The notes: generated by a model not told the origin, from the letters alone. A stretch of DNA of 64,000 nucleotides from DALYLB01 sp964468345 (GCA_964468345.1 CAYXVZ010000002.1:62001-126000); one strand, 5' to 3'; shown: positions 22,001 through 29,680, counted from the first letter of the stretch. Made by a program: numbers and translations.

Positions 22001-22394
22001 TTTCGCGCAAAACGCCAATGGACAGGGCGTGCCGGCCGGCTTCGCCCTGCGCGTGGCATCAAATGGGGCGCAGACCAATCTGCCGATCAGCGTCTTCAAC
22101 TCCTCGCAAAACCGCTTTGTTCCGACGCCGATCGATCTCGGCGCCGCGACAGATCAAACTTTTCTAGTTTTGTTCGGAACGGGCATTCGGTTTCGCAGCA
22201 GTCTTTCGAATGTCGTCGGGTCGATCGGCGGAAGCAACGCCGAGGTACTTTTCGCCGGCTCGCAGGGAGCGCTGGTCGGACTCGACCAGATCAACCTGCG
22301 CCTATCGAGAAACCTGATCGGCCGCGGAGAAATCGATGTGGCATTGACGGCCGACGGCAAAGCCGCCAATACCCTGCGAATCAATATCAAATAA
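19080..22394 (+). CDS. Secreted BNR/sortilin-like propeller protein with TIGR03437 C-terminal domain
   Basis: An exported protein of 1104 residues. An N-terminal signal or anchor helix (ALICLALLLGLSILGLAYFV) is followed by a charged linker. A two-part propeller made of BNR/Asp-box repeats follows, with S.D(G/N)G..W motifs such as KSTDNGANW, KSTNGGASW, RSTDSGNNW and RSRDGGQNW, spanning residues ~150-855. The last ~230 residues (VSAANFSANSIAGEAIVSVF onward) match the Acidobacteria-enriched TIGR03437 domain, with FFVSPTQINFQIPPG as its core. No protease site is seen. Similar propellers bind glycans or peptides; function here is unknown. Its 3' end overlaps the convergent aroK stop by 8 bp. Confidence 0.88.
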   Translation: MSAFLRPGAKRALICLALLLGLSILGLAYFVSRNSNSDPVMEEALETRAEPEGEREGPGLEEWLYQQRAYPAKAIPADAGTRMTEQLERAELQMNKARLGQARALEPEQVSVWAALGPQPILSGQTFGSPRANVSGRVSAIALDPRYDGNSNRTVYVGGAQGGVWKSTDNGANWTPIIDDQPSIAIGAIAIDPKNPNTIYVGTGEGSRCALCYYGAGLLKSTNGGASWTVIPGPVAIRDPKIPAFQNAAFTRIAIDPVNTSTLYVATTVGVTSTATVEQTQTTVGQVGLWKSTDGGATWRNLDPGGTAGAFTVHDVIIDPRNNNRIYAGARTIGIFVSDQGGEPGTWQMLTNGLPNLGPDPAGPSGMSPYRRVAMVAGATSSNTTLYAAFAATNSTLLGIYRSTDSGNNWTQVTSPQQAGQTNYNLDIAMDPGDPNTVYYATQANDTNSGGTLFRSRDGGQNWTDLSRGDGSTGGLHADTHQIVLAPNNGNILFTGNDGGIWRTNGAKAETVSWTQLNDTLSFTQFTGIALHPTDPNFIVGGTQDNGTNRYRGNLGWDHVRDGDGGYVIIDQSNPQIVYHTFFNQNNTGGSALIGPEISFNAGNSWSRRGCFGCTSAQPGNFNPSDRVAFYAPMAQNTGFTGSSGNVVYFGTHRLYRTADQGLTWTGLGASTDGFGADLTKNQSARSVITAIAAHPQVSGNTEIVWVGTNDGLVQVTGNAGALASATFSNVTKAPLPNRVITDFALPANNTQTAFVTYSGFNSNTPSTPGHVFKTTNLGATWQDISGNLPDVPVTSITINPGNGNNLFIGTDLGVFRTNDGGTTWERLGDGMPRVATFMVRYHAASNSVVAATHGRGIYRLATSRGATTVSAANFSANSIAGEAIVSVFGTGLANQTIGANLLPLPTTLAGSRIAVRDSIGTERLSPLFFVSPTQINFQIPPGTEAGGATIRITSGDGTISTGAIQISSVAPSIFAQNANGQGVPAGFALRVASNGAQTNLPISVFNSSQNRFVPTPIDLGAATDQTFLVLFGTGIRFRSSLSNVVGSIGGSNAEVLFAGSQGALVGLDQINLRLSRNLIGRGEIDVALTADGKAANTLRINIK

Positions 22395-22917
22395 GCAGAC
22401 GCCGGATGGCGTCCGCGATCTCCGCGGGCGCCTCTCCGGCTTCGATGGGAATTCGCAGCGCGGCCGATTCATACAGTTTCATGCGGGATTGATAACGATC
22501 GAACGCGGCTTCTCTATTTGCGGCGAGCGGCCGCACGACCGCATCCTCCAAGATCCGCTGCCAGCATAATTCAAACGGAGCATCCAACCAGATCATCTTC
22601 CCCAGGCTTGCCATCAGGACTCGATTTTCATCAATCGTGATTGCCCCTCCGCCGGGTGCGACGACGGATGCGGGCCGTGCCTCCATATCCCGCAGCGCGG
22701 CGGATTCGATTCGGCGGAATCCGGCTTCGCCCTCGCGCGCGATCAAGTCCCCGATCGTGCATCCAACGGAAGCCTCGATTTCATGATCCAAATCGATGAA
22801 GGCGCGTTCCAATCGCGCGGCAAGCAAAGGCCCGACCGTCGATTTTCCGCACGCCATAAAGCCGACGAGAAAGATATGCTGTTGCGAATCCTTATTCGTT
22901 TGCATCGCTCGGATCAC
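22387..22917 (-). CDS. aroK: Shikimate kinase
   Basis: Phosphorylates shikimate with ATP in aromatic amino-acid synthesis. It has 176 residues, the usual size. Walker A is GFMACGKST, followed by DLDHEIE (Mg/shikimate Asp), the FRRIE segment with a substrate-binding Arg, the GGG of VAPGGGAI, and the lid region RPLAANR. The start at 22917 overlaps the upstream aroA stop by 4 bp (ATGA), indicating translational coupling; an internal ATG at 22905 is the alternative. The stop overlaps the convergent propeller gene by 8 bp. Confidence 0.95.
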   Translation of the reverse strand: MIRAMQTNKDSQQHIFLVGFMACGKSTVGPLLAARLERAFIDLDHEIEASVGCTIGDLIAREGEAGFRRIESAALRDMEARPASVVAPGGGAITIDENRVLMASLGKMIWLDAPFELCWQRILEDAVVRPLAANREAAFDRYQSRMKLYESAALRIPIEAGEAPAEIADAIRRLLI

Positions 22918-24239
22918 TCAATAAACGGAACGCCGCATGATTCGATCAGCGAATAAAACTCCGGCAGCGAAACTGAAGCGGCATCCGCATTCAGAATCTC
23001 GGTTTCTCCTTCCGCGATCGAACCTGCGATGGCGAACGCCATGGCAATGCGATGATCGCCGAATGAATCGACCCGCGCCCCTTTCAGTCGTTGCGGTCCC
23101 TCAATCCGAAAGCCGTCCTCAAACTCTTCAACCTCGATCTCCATAGCGCGGAGGTTATCGACAATCGACCGGATTCGATCGCTCTCTTTCACGCGCAATT
23201 CGCGCGCATCGCGAATCGTCAGCGTCCCCTGCAATTGCGTCGCGGCGACCGCCAGGATCGGGATTTCATCGATCAGATTCGCGATGACCGCGCCAGATAA
23301 TTCGAGATCCCCTTTGAGTTCCGATGCCCTCGCGACCAGATCCGCCACGGGCTCTCCGTGGGCAAGGCGGGCGTTCGCGATTTCGATGCGGCCTCCCAAT
23401 TGCCGCAACACATCGATCAATGCCGTGCGCGATGGGTTGATGCCGATATGCCGCAAGCAGATCTCCGCATCCGGCGAAACCAGCGCCCCGACCAGGAAAA
23501 ATGCGGCCGAAGACAAATCCCCCGCGACCGTATACTCTCCGAGCGGCTGCAACTGCTGGCCACCCTCGATCGAAATACGATCGCCGTCTTCTTCGAGCGC
23601 AACCCCGCATTCCCGCAGCATCACTTCCGTGTGATTTCGCGTCGGCGTTTTTTCAATGACGGTCGTCTTCCCTTTTGCATACAACCCGGCAAGCAACACG
23701 CAGGATTTCACCTGCGCACTGGCGACGGGAGGCTCATATTCGATTGCCTGCAGATTCCCGCCCTCGATTCTTAACGGCGCGAAATTTCCTTCGCGCGCAT
23801 CCACATTTGCTCCCATCAATCGCAGCGGCTCGATAATCCGCTTCATCGGTCGCCGTTGAATGCTTTCATCGCCCGTGATTTCCGTCAGAAACGGTTGTCC
23901 CGCCAGTATGCCGGACAATAATCGAATCGTTGTGCCGGAGTTTCCCGCATCCAGCATCGCCGCCGCTTTCCGCAATCCGCGCAATCCCAGGCCTTCGATT
24001 TGTATTTCCGCCGAAGTCCGGCTGACCTGAACGCCGAGCGCTTCCACGCAATCGAGCGTGCTCTGACAATCCCGCGCCGAAGAATAATTTCGCAAACGCG
24101 ACGGTCCGGCGCCAAGCGCCGCAAACATTGCACTGCGATGCGAGATGGATTTGTCTCCAGGCAATTGGAAATCTCCTCGGAATTGCTTGCCCGAAACGAC
24201 TTTGACTGTCCTATGCTGTGAATTATTATGCTTGAGCAT
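22914..24239 (-). CDS. aroA: 3-phosphoshikimate 1-carboxyvinyltransferase (EPSP synthase)
   Basis: Transfers enolpyruvyl from PEP to shikimate-3-phosphate. At 441 residues it is full length. Motifs are PGDKSISHRSAMFAALG near the N-terminus, LDAGNSGTTIRLLSGILAG (PEP-binding loop), GDESIQRRPM, the catalytic-region motif ELRVKESDRI, and DHRIAMAFAIAG. The class II-type LxAGNSGT loop is present with Gly in the position linked to glyphosate sensitivity. It forms an overlapping pair with aroK. It is transcribed away from the anti-sigma operon, with 255 bp between them. Confidence 0.97.
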   Translation of the reverse strand: MLKHNNSQHRTVKVVSGKQFRGDFQLPGDKSISHRSAMFAALGAGPSRLRNYSSARDCQSTLDCVEALGVQVSRTSAEIQIEGLGLRGLRKAAAMLDAGNSGTTIRLLSGILAGQPFLTEITGDESIQRRPMKRIIEPLRLMGANVDAREGNFAPLRIEGGNLQAIEYEPPVASAQVKSCVLLAGLYAKGKTTVIEKTPTRNHTEVMLRECGVALEEDGDRISIEGGQQLQPLGEYTVAGDLSSAAFFLVGALVSPDAEICLRHIGINPSRTALIDVLRQLGGRIEIANARLAHGEPVADLVARASELKGDLELSGAVIANLIDEIPILAVAATQLQGTLTIRDARELRVKESDRIRSIVDNLRAMEIEVEEFEDGFRIEGPQRLKGARVDSFGDHRIAMAFAIAGSIAEGETEILNADAASVSLPEFYSLIESCGVPFIE

Positions 24240-24341
24240 TTGAATTGATTTGGAACTTTCAGGATAATTTGCGCGTACTGCGTGACAAAACTGGATTGCT
24301 TATTTCTGATACATCTTAGATTGATGCGATATTGATTCCAC

Positions 24342-24380
24342 AAAAAGTGTGTTTGTTGACAACACTTTTTACGCTATGTT
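24342..24380 (+). promoter_or_regulatory. Promoter with overlapping operator-like palindrome
   Basis: A perfect 9-bp inverted repeat, AAAAAGTGT (24342-24350) and ACACTTTTT (24362-24370), overlaps a candidate -35 (TTGTTG at 24353 or TTGACA at 24356). TATGTT (24375-24380) would be the -10, with 16-bp spacing from TTGTTG. A looser pair, ACGCTAT (24371-24377) and ATAGCGT (24418-24424), lies downstream. It is placed to control the anti-sigma pair starting at 24495. Confidence 0.5.
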
Positions 24381-24494
24381 ACACAGTGCCCGTCTTTCGT
24401 AGCGTCTATATAGCGCGATAGCGTAAGGATTCGCCACGCATCTTATCAGATCGATTTGGCAGATCAAATTTAGCCCGAAAAGGACATCCGGCGT

Positions 24495-24977
24495 ATGATG
24501 CTAGCCGAAAATGTGGTCGAACTGACAATCGCCAGTCAGCTGGAATTTATAGATCTGGTGACGACGCTCACGGATAACATCACCAAAATGGTGGGGTTTG
24601 ATGAAGAGTCGGCCTACTGGGTCAACATGGCTGTTCGTGAATCGGTGGCTAATGCAGTCGAGCACGGCAATAAATATGATCCGCAGAAAACCGTTGACGT
24701 CCGCTTCACCATCGGCGTCGATGCGCTGCGCGTCACGATTCGGGACTACGGTGAGGGCTTCGACCCCGCCGACCTGCCTGACCCGCTCGATCCGAACAAT
24801 CTGCTCAATCCCGCCGGCCGTGGCATTCTTTACATGCGAACCTTTATGGACAACGTCGAATACGAACGCCACCCAGAAGGTGGAATGGTCGTGAAGATGT
24901 CCAAACGTCGAACACCCAAACCGGCCGTGGAAGAAGGAGAAGAGAAACACGATGCAGTTGGAAATCAAAGAACGTAG
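24495..24977 (+). CDS. Anti-sigma regulatory factor (RsbW/SpoIIAB-like serine kinase)
   Basis: GHKL-fold ATP-binding protein of 160 residues, expected to bind and inhibit a sigma factor, or phosphorylate a STAS antagonist, in the cytoplasm. The N-box AVRESVANAVEHGN carries the Glu/Asn pair, followed by G1 (DYGEGFDP) and G2 (GRGILYMRTFMD), with a C-terminal acidic tail (EEGEEKHD). ATG at 24495, or 24498, gives the family N-terminus (ENVVELTIASQLEFIDLV). Its end overlaps the STAS gene by 26 bp, so the pair is co-translated. No sigma factor gene or PP2C phosphatase gene is in the window. Confidence 0.92.
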   Translation: MMLAENVVELTIASQLEFIDLVTTLTDNITKMVGFDEESAYWVNMAVRESVANAVEHGNKYDPQKTVDVRFTIGVDALRVTIRDYGEGFDPADLPDPLDPNNLLNPAGRGILYMRTFMDNVEYERHPEGGMVVKMSKRRTPKPAVEEGEEKHDAVGNQRT

Positions 24978-25296
24978 CGCGGGCGATATCGTAATTCTGG
25001 AGATGTTCGGCAAAATCACAATCGGCGAGGGCAGCGTTCAGCTTCGCGATGCGGTGGGCAACCTGCTCGATGCCGGCAAAACCAAAATTATTCTGAATCT
25101 GGGCGGGGTCACCTATGTCGACAGTTCGGGAATAGGAGAACTGGTCTCCCGCTATACGACAACAAAGAATTCCGGCGGGCGGCTGAAGCTGCTGAATCTG
25201 CCGAAAAAGATCAAAGACCTGCTGATGATCACGAAGCTGCTGACCGTGTTTGAAATTTACGAAGACGAGCAGGCGGCCATCGACAGCTTTCAATAA
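24952..25296 (+). CDS. STAS-domain anti-sigma factor antagonist (RsbV/SpoIIAA-like)
   Basis: A 114-residue single STAS domain. The conserved phosphoacceptor motif YVDSSGIGEL places the regulatory serine at S58, preceded by D57 and followed by S59-G60. It should bind the upstream kinase when unphosphorylated and so release a sigma factor. The start lies inside the upstream gene, with ribosome-site-like GAGAAGAGAA about 6-15 bp before the ATG. The stop is 9 bp from the convergent stop of the Cys-motif membrane protein. Confidence 0.93.
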   Translation: MQLEIKERSAGDIVILEMFGKITIGEGSVQLRDAVGNLLDAGKTKIILNLGGVTYVDSSGIGELVSRYTTTKNSGGRLKLLNLPKKIKDLLMITKLLTVFEIYEDEQAAIDSFQ

Positions 25297-25305
25297 ATCC
25301 TCTCG

Positions 25306-26052
25306 TCAGGGCAAACGACGAATGTTTTCCGGGGCAGCTCGCAACACGGGTTGCCCCGATTCCATTTGCACGGTCCCCGCGATTTCCACGGGTTCTGCGA
25401 CATAATCGAGAATCCGGTCATTGATTGCGGAGCCATCCGCACCGACCAGCCACAGCCGAACTGATGTTCCGGTCTCGTTCTGCGCAACGAAGAGCGGCGG
25501 AATTCCTCCGCTGATGCAGCGCACCGCGCATTCGCGGTGGGGTTTCCCCTCCCCCGGATTCATCACGCCCAGGTAGCATTTGCTATCGACGATCATGCCT
25601 CGCAAACGAATTTCGCCGACGTTTTCTCTCACTGGCGATGGCAGTTCGGCGCGCCCGTTTTCCGCGCGAAGCGACGCCGTCCGTACTTCGATCATCTTCA
25701 TTCCATCGCGTTCAATCAAAGTCCCCTGCAAGCGCACGTCCTTGCCGTTCAAATCCGCGGGCAACGATTCGATTCCGTGTTTGCCTTCGCCGACCAATGC
25801 ATAGGCGCTCTTTTCCGGAACGGATGCGATCAGCATCGGGATGGGTTGCAATAATAGCGTTCCGCTGAATTCTTGAACGTTGCCGAAATCGAAAAAGGCT
25901 TTTGCGTATCGATTGTGACTTCGCGTCAGGAGAATGGCGAGCAGCCCGGCGCAAAGCAATAATCCAATGACAACGGTTCGTACAAATCGAGCAAGCGATT
26001 TCGGGGCCGACGCCGCATAGCCGATATAAAATTCCTCTTCCCTGCTGCTCAT
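25306..26052 (-). CDS. Membrane-anchored protein with conserved Cys motif, last gene of Rieske operon
   Basis: A 248-residue protein of unknown function. ATG at 26052 is chosen because it follows the upstream stop by 1 nt with AGGAG nearby; a longer in-frame start at 26088 would overlap the upstream gene by 35 bp. One TM helix (TVVIGLLLCAGLLAILL, residues ~27-43) precedes a periplasmic beta-rich part. The notable segment is residues 157-186: DSKC159YLGVMNPGEGK, then H172, C175, C179 and CISGGIPP, a pattern that looks like a metal or redox site. Context suggests a partner of the Rieske/ferric-reductase protein. I cannot assign a function. Confidence 0.75.
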   Translation of the reverse strand: MSSREEEFYIGYAASAPKSLARFVRTVVIGLLLCAGLLAILLTRSHNRYAKAFFDFGNVQEFSGTLLLQPIPMLIASVPEKSAYALVGEGKHGIESLPADLNGKDVRLQGTLIERDGMKMIEVRTASLRAENGRAELPSPVRENVGEIRLRGMIVDSKCYLGVMNPGEGKPHRECAVRCISGGIPPLFVAQNETGTSVRLWLVGADGSAINDRILDYVAEPVEIAGTVQMESGQPVLRAAPENIRRLP

Positions 26053-26053
26053 C

Positions 26054-27100
26054 CTATGACTCCTCATTATCGATCGTGGCGGGTTCAACGCGATATCCCG
26101 GCGGGTTGGGACGCCGCAAAACCAGCACGCGGCCGTTCACGATCTTCACATTGAAGGTGGGAACCTTTTCCGTAAACGGCGGCGGCGAAGCGCCCGAATC
26201 CGGGAGATATTGATAGCCATGCCATGGGCACGTGATGCAGCCGTCGAGAATGCGTCCTTCGCCCAGGGGACCGTTCTGATGCCGGCAAACATTCGAGACC
26301 GCGGAAATCCGCCCGTCATACTTAAAGATCGCCACGCGCTCCCCCGCAACGGTTGCAATCCGCGCGCGAAAATTGGGAATCTCTTTCACCGAACAGACAT
26401 CGACGAATCCATCCGCCCGATTCGAATGAAGCTCGATATCGAGCCGTCGCTCCCTGGCGCCCGCAATCAGATGAAGCGAGACGACGAGCGTGATGCCGGC
26501 CGCGAGAATGATCGATAGAACGGGGCTCATCTCATATTGCAATACGCCAAGCAGGATGTGGGCAACGATCAATCCATAAGCGAGATAAACGAGCATGTGC
26601 AGCCGCTTCCACACGGGCGCCGTCAATCGATTCAGCCAGAAATCGTGGCTTGTCGCTGCCATCAGAAACAGGATGAGCAGTGCGATCAGACCTAACAATT
26701 CAAAGGGAAAATTCGCAAGACTGTCATATCGCGGATTGCTGCTGAGCAGGCTGACGAGAGGATTGACATTGCCCAGCGCATGAAACTGAATGAGGGAAAA
26801 CACGCTATGCGCCAGGGCCACGAAAAACATCGACACTCCGAGGTGACGGCGGTTATACAGCAGCGGAAGAAATCGCGGGGAGAGCCGCGCCAATGGACCG
26901 ATGCACAGGATTACGTGCAACATCAAAAAGGCGCCTGTGCCGAGGCCGCGGATCAGCAGCGTCTCTGCCGTCGCATCAGGATAAAGGAACGCGCCGATGC
27001 CGGCAAAGAGCCCGAGGTAAAGGACAATCCCGCTCGCAATCATGCTGTCATAGAAACGTTTTTGCCGATTCCAGGAAATGGGGAGATAGACATGGCTCAT
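26054..27100 (-). CDS. Ferric reductase-like membrane protein fused to a Rieske [2Fe-2S] domain
   Basis: A 348-residue fusion. Residues 1-215 hold about six TM helices with several His in helices (H62, H86, H98, H168, H181), as in ferric reductase/YedZ-type b-heme proteins. Residues ~235-335 are a Rieske ferredoxin domain with C272-R-H274 and C291-P-W-H294, the two Cys and two His that bind the cluster. It probably passes electrons between cluster and heme in or across the membrane; direction and partner are unknown. The start overlaps the stop of the 52-aa protein by 4 bp (ATGA). Confidence 0.9.
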   Translation of the reverse strand: MSHVYLPISWNRQKRFYDSMIASGIVLYLGLFAGIGAFLYPDATAETLLIRGLGTGAFLMLHVILCIGPLARLSPRFLPLLYNRRHLGVSMFFVALAHSVFSLIQFHALGNVNPLVSLLSSNPRYDSLANFPFELLGLIALLILFLMAATSHDFWLNRLTAPVWKRLHMLVYLAYGLIVAHILLGVLQYEMSPVLSIILAAGITLVVSLHLIAGARERRLDIELHSNRADGFVDVCSVKEIPNFRARIATVAGERVAIFKYDGRISAVSNVCRHQNGPLGEGRILDGCITCPWHGYQYLPDSGASPPPFTEKVPTFNVKIVNGRVLVLRRPNPPGYRVEPATIDNEES

Positions 27101-27255
27101 TTGCGCGCCGCCCCCTCGCCGGAAAGAAAATCAGGATGTCGCGGATTGACCGGGACCGGCTTTCGAACCCAATGCGCGGCCACAAAGAGCAGCGACAGCG
27201 TGAAAACCAGAATCAACCAGATCATGAAATGAGCGCGCCGCAGCGGTCGGATCAT
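27097..27255 (-). CDS. Small single-span membrane protein, 52 aa
   Basis: Reads MIRPLRRAHFMIWLILVFTL at its start, with one TM helix (FMIWLILVFTLSLLFVAAHW) and a basic/proline tail (RKPVPVNPRHPDF). A longer open frame upstream is a shadow; the real start at 27255 overlaps the preceding gene's stop by 4 bp (ATGA), and its own stop overlaps the Rieske gene start by 4 bp. This double overlap argues it is real, perhaps a small subunit stabilising the complex. Confidence 0.7.
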   Translation of the reverse strand: MIRPLRRAHFMIWLILVFTLSLLFVAAHWVRKPVPVNPRHPDFLSGEGAARK

Positions 27256-27518
27256 GCGCCCTCCATCCTCTTGCCCGTGCGGCTTCGATGCTGCGTCCTT
27301 TCCTGCGGCAACGCGCGGTTCCATCCGCGAAGCAGAATCGGCCACAGCGCGACCACCGCCGGCAGAATAATCAATCGAAATCCCAGCCCCGCGCCATGCG
27401 CGGCCGGATCGTTTCTGCTCACCTGTCGCGAGACGAAAACCACTCCAAATAGCAACCCAATCGCAACATACATTGCAAAACAATAAACAACCCACGCCGC
27501 CGCCATTGAACTCATCAC
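27252..27518 (-). CDS. Small two- or three-span membrane protein, first gene of Rieske operon
   Basis: An 88-residue hydrophobic protein. Helices are AAAWVVYCFAMYVAIGLLFG and GFRLIILPAVVALWPILL, with a basic C-terminus (RTQHRSRTGKR). It is not recognised as a named family; the size and YCF..Y pattern recall small respiratory-complex accessory subunits. It leads a chain of four overlapping or abutting genes ending at 25306, all probably one electron-transfer unit. Confidence 0.7.
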   Translation of the reverse strand: MMSSMAAAWVVYCFAMYVAIGLLFGVVFVSRQVSRNDPAAHGAGLGFRLIILPAVVALWPILLRGWNRALPQERTQHRSRTGKRMEGA

Positions 27519-27537
27519 GTCTCCCCCTCGTTCTTCG

Positions 27538-27606
27538 CCTCAGAGGGCCCGGAGCGCACAGAAAGAGGCGTTTCGGATTCCCTCTGAGCGCTCTGTCCTC
27601 TGTGGC
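27538..27606. repeat. CAGAGGG/CCCTCTG imperfect inverted repeat
   Basis: A left block CCTCAGAGGGCCCGGAGCGC and a right block with GAGCGCTCTGTCCTCTGTGG form an imperfect inverted repeat around AAAGAGGCGTTTCGGATT. It resembles the outer arms seen at 55981 and 56145 (CCACGGAG type). It lies just upstream of the Rieske operon. Confidence 0.4.
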
Positions 27607-27701
27607 TAACAACGATGTGCCAATCTCTTTTGTACGGATTTATATCCCACGAAGGCGAAGGAATATTCCCGGCGGGCGGCCAAATAAGCAGAAGAAGATC
27701 T

Positions 27702-27771
27702 CACCACGAAGAAACGAAGAGCACGAAGATTTTCTATATTTTCTTCGTGCTCTTCGTTTCTTCGTGGTGAA
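27702..27771. repeat. CACGAAG palindrome, copy G (29 bp perfect)
   Basis: Arms 27702-27730 and 27743-27771 are perfectly complementary with a 12-nt loop. It lies 61 bp past the stop of the minus-strand gene at 27833. The rest of 27519-27832 shows no gene. Confidence 0.95.
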
Positions 27772-27832
27772 AATAGTTCCGTCGGTTTCAAATCCGCTGG
27801 CGGAAACGATGCTCAAAGCCCGACGTAGCGGA

Positions 27833-29680
27833 TCATTGGATGCCCGGCTCCACGCGGAATGTATTTTGTTGCACCTGATCGGCGAAGATCATGCGCACCA
27901 GGGCGAGATTGAGCGATAGGCGGGACTGCGCGTGCTGCCATCGCGCAATCGAGGCTTGGGTGCGGGAAAAATCCTTATGGGCAAAGGCGAGAATTCTGAC
28001 CTCGAGACCATTCATAAACCACAACGGCGACCCCGGCAGGCCGATCTGTCCCGAATCATCGTCCTCCGTTGCGAGTTCCTGATTGAATCGCATCAGCATC
28101 AATGAGGCCGCCGTGACGGCATTCAATGACTCGATCGCCCCATCCAGAAGCGTAAAGCTGTAATCAGGGTCGAATCTGAGATAGGCAATCGCCAGGGCGA
28201 GTTGCGCATCGACCTGCGTGCGCGTATCCATTTTAGCGCCGAGCAGCGCCTTGGCTTCGTCGAGCAATTCACGTTGCTTCGCTTCGTCTTTGAGCGAATC
28301 GCTCAATTGTATGATTGCTATCGCTCGCTCTGCCATCGACGGAAGCTGGCTGATGGCCTTGCGCGCGCCTTCCATATCTCCATCCTTGATGGCTTTGGTT
28401 CGCTCGATTCGCTCGAACTCCCGGTCCATGAATTCTTCCGAGCGTTTCAGATATTGCGAAGAGATCTGTTTCGCCGTGTTCACATCTCCATCGGCCATGG
28501 CCTTGGCCAGCGCCTGGCTAAAGAGGATTTCACGGCTGTCGTCCTTCGCCTTTTCCGCCATGGCGATCAATTCGGCCGCGGTCTTCTTTTCCAGTTCCTC
28601 GAAATTTTCGGCAATGGCAGGCGGATGATAGAAGGCCTTGTCGTATTGGGCGAGTTTGCCCTTCAACTGGGTGAACCGCGAGGGGAGATATTTTTCCACA
28701 TCGGGCAAAAATGTCTGGGCCTGCGATAACAAGCTGCGGGCCGGCCCCTGCTCCGTGATATTCATCAGGTCCCCGGGAGTAATTTTGAGGACCGTCGAAA
28801 CGAGGGTTTCGAGGAGATCGCGAAAGCTCCGCTCCATCTCCTGCAGCGAAAGCCCCGTAGGAGCCGGAGACGAATTATCTTTTTTCCGCTCCTTCTCTGA
28901 CTCGATGCGCCCGCGAAGCCCATACGCCATCTCCGTCAGACTGGAGCCGGCAGCGTAATCTTTGAGCAGATCCGAGCTTCGAATTCGAGATATGATTGCA
29001 TCCGAGAGCCGGGCGGCGGCGGCGGGATCCTTTTGCGCCAACCGGCGCCAGATCTCCGCAATCTGCGAATTCATTCCTTTCTTCAATGATTCCTCGGCAA
29101 GTTGCAGGGCGGACTTCGGATCGTTTTCGGCGATTTGGGAAGCCAGGAGCAACTCCATCTGGTTTTCATATCCCTGCGCAGCCTCTTCGACATCGACGGG
29201 TTTCTTTTCCGCGGGCGCGGGAGACGGGCGGGAAGCACGCAAAAATTCAAGCGCCATCTGCGGATCCAGTTCCCCAATCGTCTGCACAAGCTGTGAACGC
29301 AGGGCCTGCCGCATTTGCGAAGCTTCATTCGGCCGGATCGGCCCTGCCGCCGGCGCCTGCGCAGCCTGCGAAATCGCAAGGAATTGATTGATCGCTTCGC
29401 GCAAATAACCGCGCGCCCGAGCCTGCTCCCGCGTCCATAAAACCTGGCCAGCAAAAGTCAGCACATGAATCCGGCTTTCCGGACTGCGATACCCCATCGC
29501 CTCCGCCACGATCTCATTCAACAATGCCAGTGCCTTCTTCTCCAACTCCCGCTTGTCTTCCGGCTTTTCCTCAGGCGCTTGCGAGCTTTGTGAAGGTGGC
29601 TGGGGCTGCTGCGCTACTCCCGGAAGTGAAAAACCAAGCAGGGATAAGATCAACAGGATTGTGGCCGGTCGTTTGAACAT
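27833..29680 (-). CDS. Secreted helical-repeat protein, 615 aa, function unknown
   Basis: An exported protein: signal peptide MFKRPATILLILSLLGFSLP ending near GVAQQ, then a Gln/Pro/Ser linker. The remainder is almost entirely alpha-helical with TPR/HEAT-like repeated patterns (AIISRIRSSDLLKDYA, LAKAMADGDVNTAKQISSQY, AKALLGAKMDTRTQVDAQLA) and no Cys or catalytic motif. The architecture suggests a periplasmic or outer-membrane-associated scaffold. No homologous family name is recognised. It is separated from the upstream Hfq-like gene by about 205 bp and from the Rieske operon by palindrome G. Confidence 0.8.
   Translation of the reverse strand: MFKRPATILLILSLLGFSLPGVAQQPQPPSQSSQAPEEKPEDKRELEKKALALLNEIVAEAMGYRSPESRIHVLTFAGQVLWTREQARARGYLREAINQFLAISQAAQAPAAGPIRPNEASQMRQALRSQLVQTIGELDPQMALEFLRASRPSPAPAEKKPVDVEEAAQGYENQMELLLASQIAENDPKSALQLAEESLKKGMNSQIAEIWRRLAQKDPAAAARLSDAIISRIRSSDLLKDYAAGSSLTEMAYGLRGRIESEKERKKDNSSPAPTGLSLQEMERSFRDLLETLVSTVLKITPGDLMNITEQGPARSLLSQAQTFLPDVEKYLPSRFTQLKGKLAQYDKAFYHPPAIAENFEELEKKTAAELIAMAEKAKDDSREILFSQALAKAMADGDVNTAKQISSQYLKRSEEFMDREFERIERTKAIKDGDMEGARKAISQLPSMAERAIAIIQLSDSLKDEAKQRELLDEAKALLGAKMDTRTQVDAQLALAIAYLRFDPDYSFTLLDGAIESLNAVTAASLMLMRFNQELATEDDDSGQIGLPGSPLWFMNGLEVRILAFAHKDFSRTQASIARWQHAQSRLSLNLALVRMIFADQVQQNTFRVEPGIQ

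Noticed and set aside
27097..27612. A 171-residue version of the 52-aa protein
   Set aside because: Its upstream two-thirds is out of frame with the clear 88-aa membrane gene and overlaps it entirely. The 27255 start with ATGA overlap is more economical.
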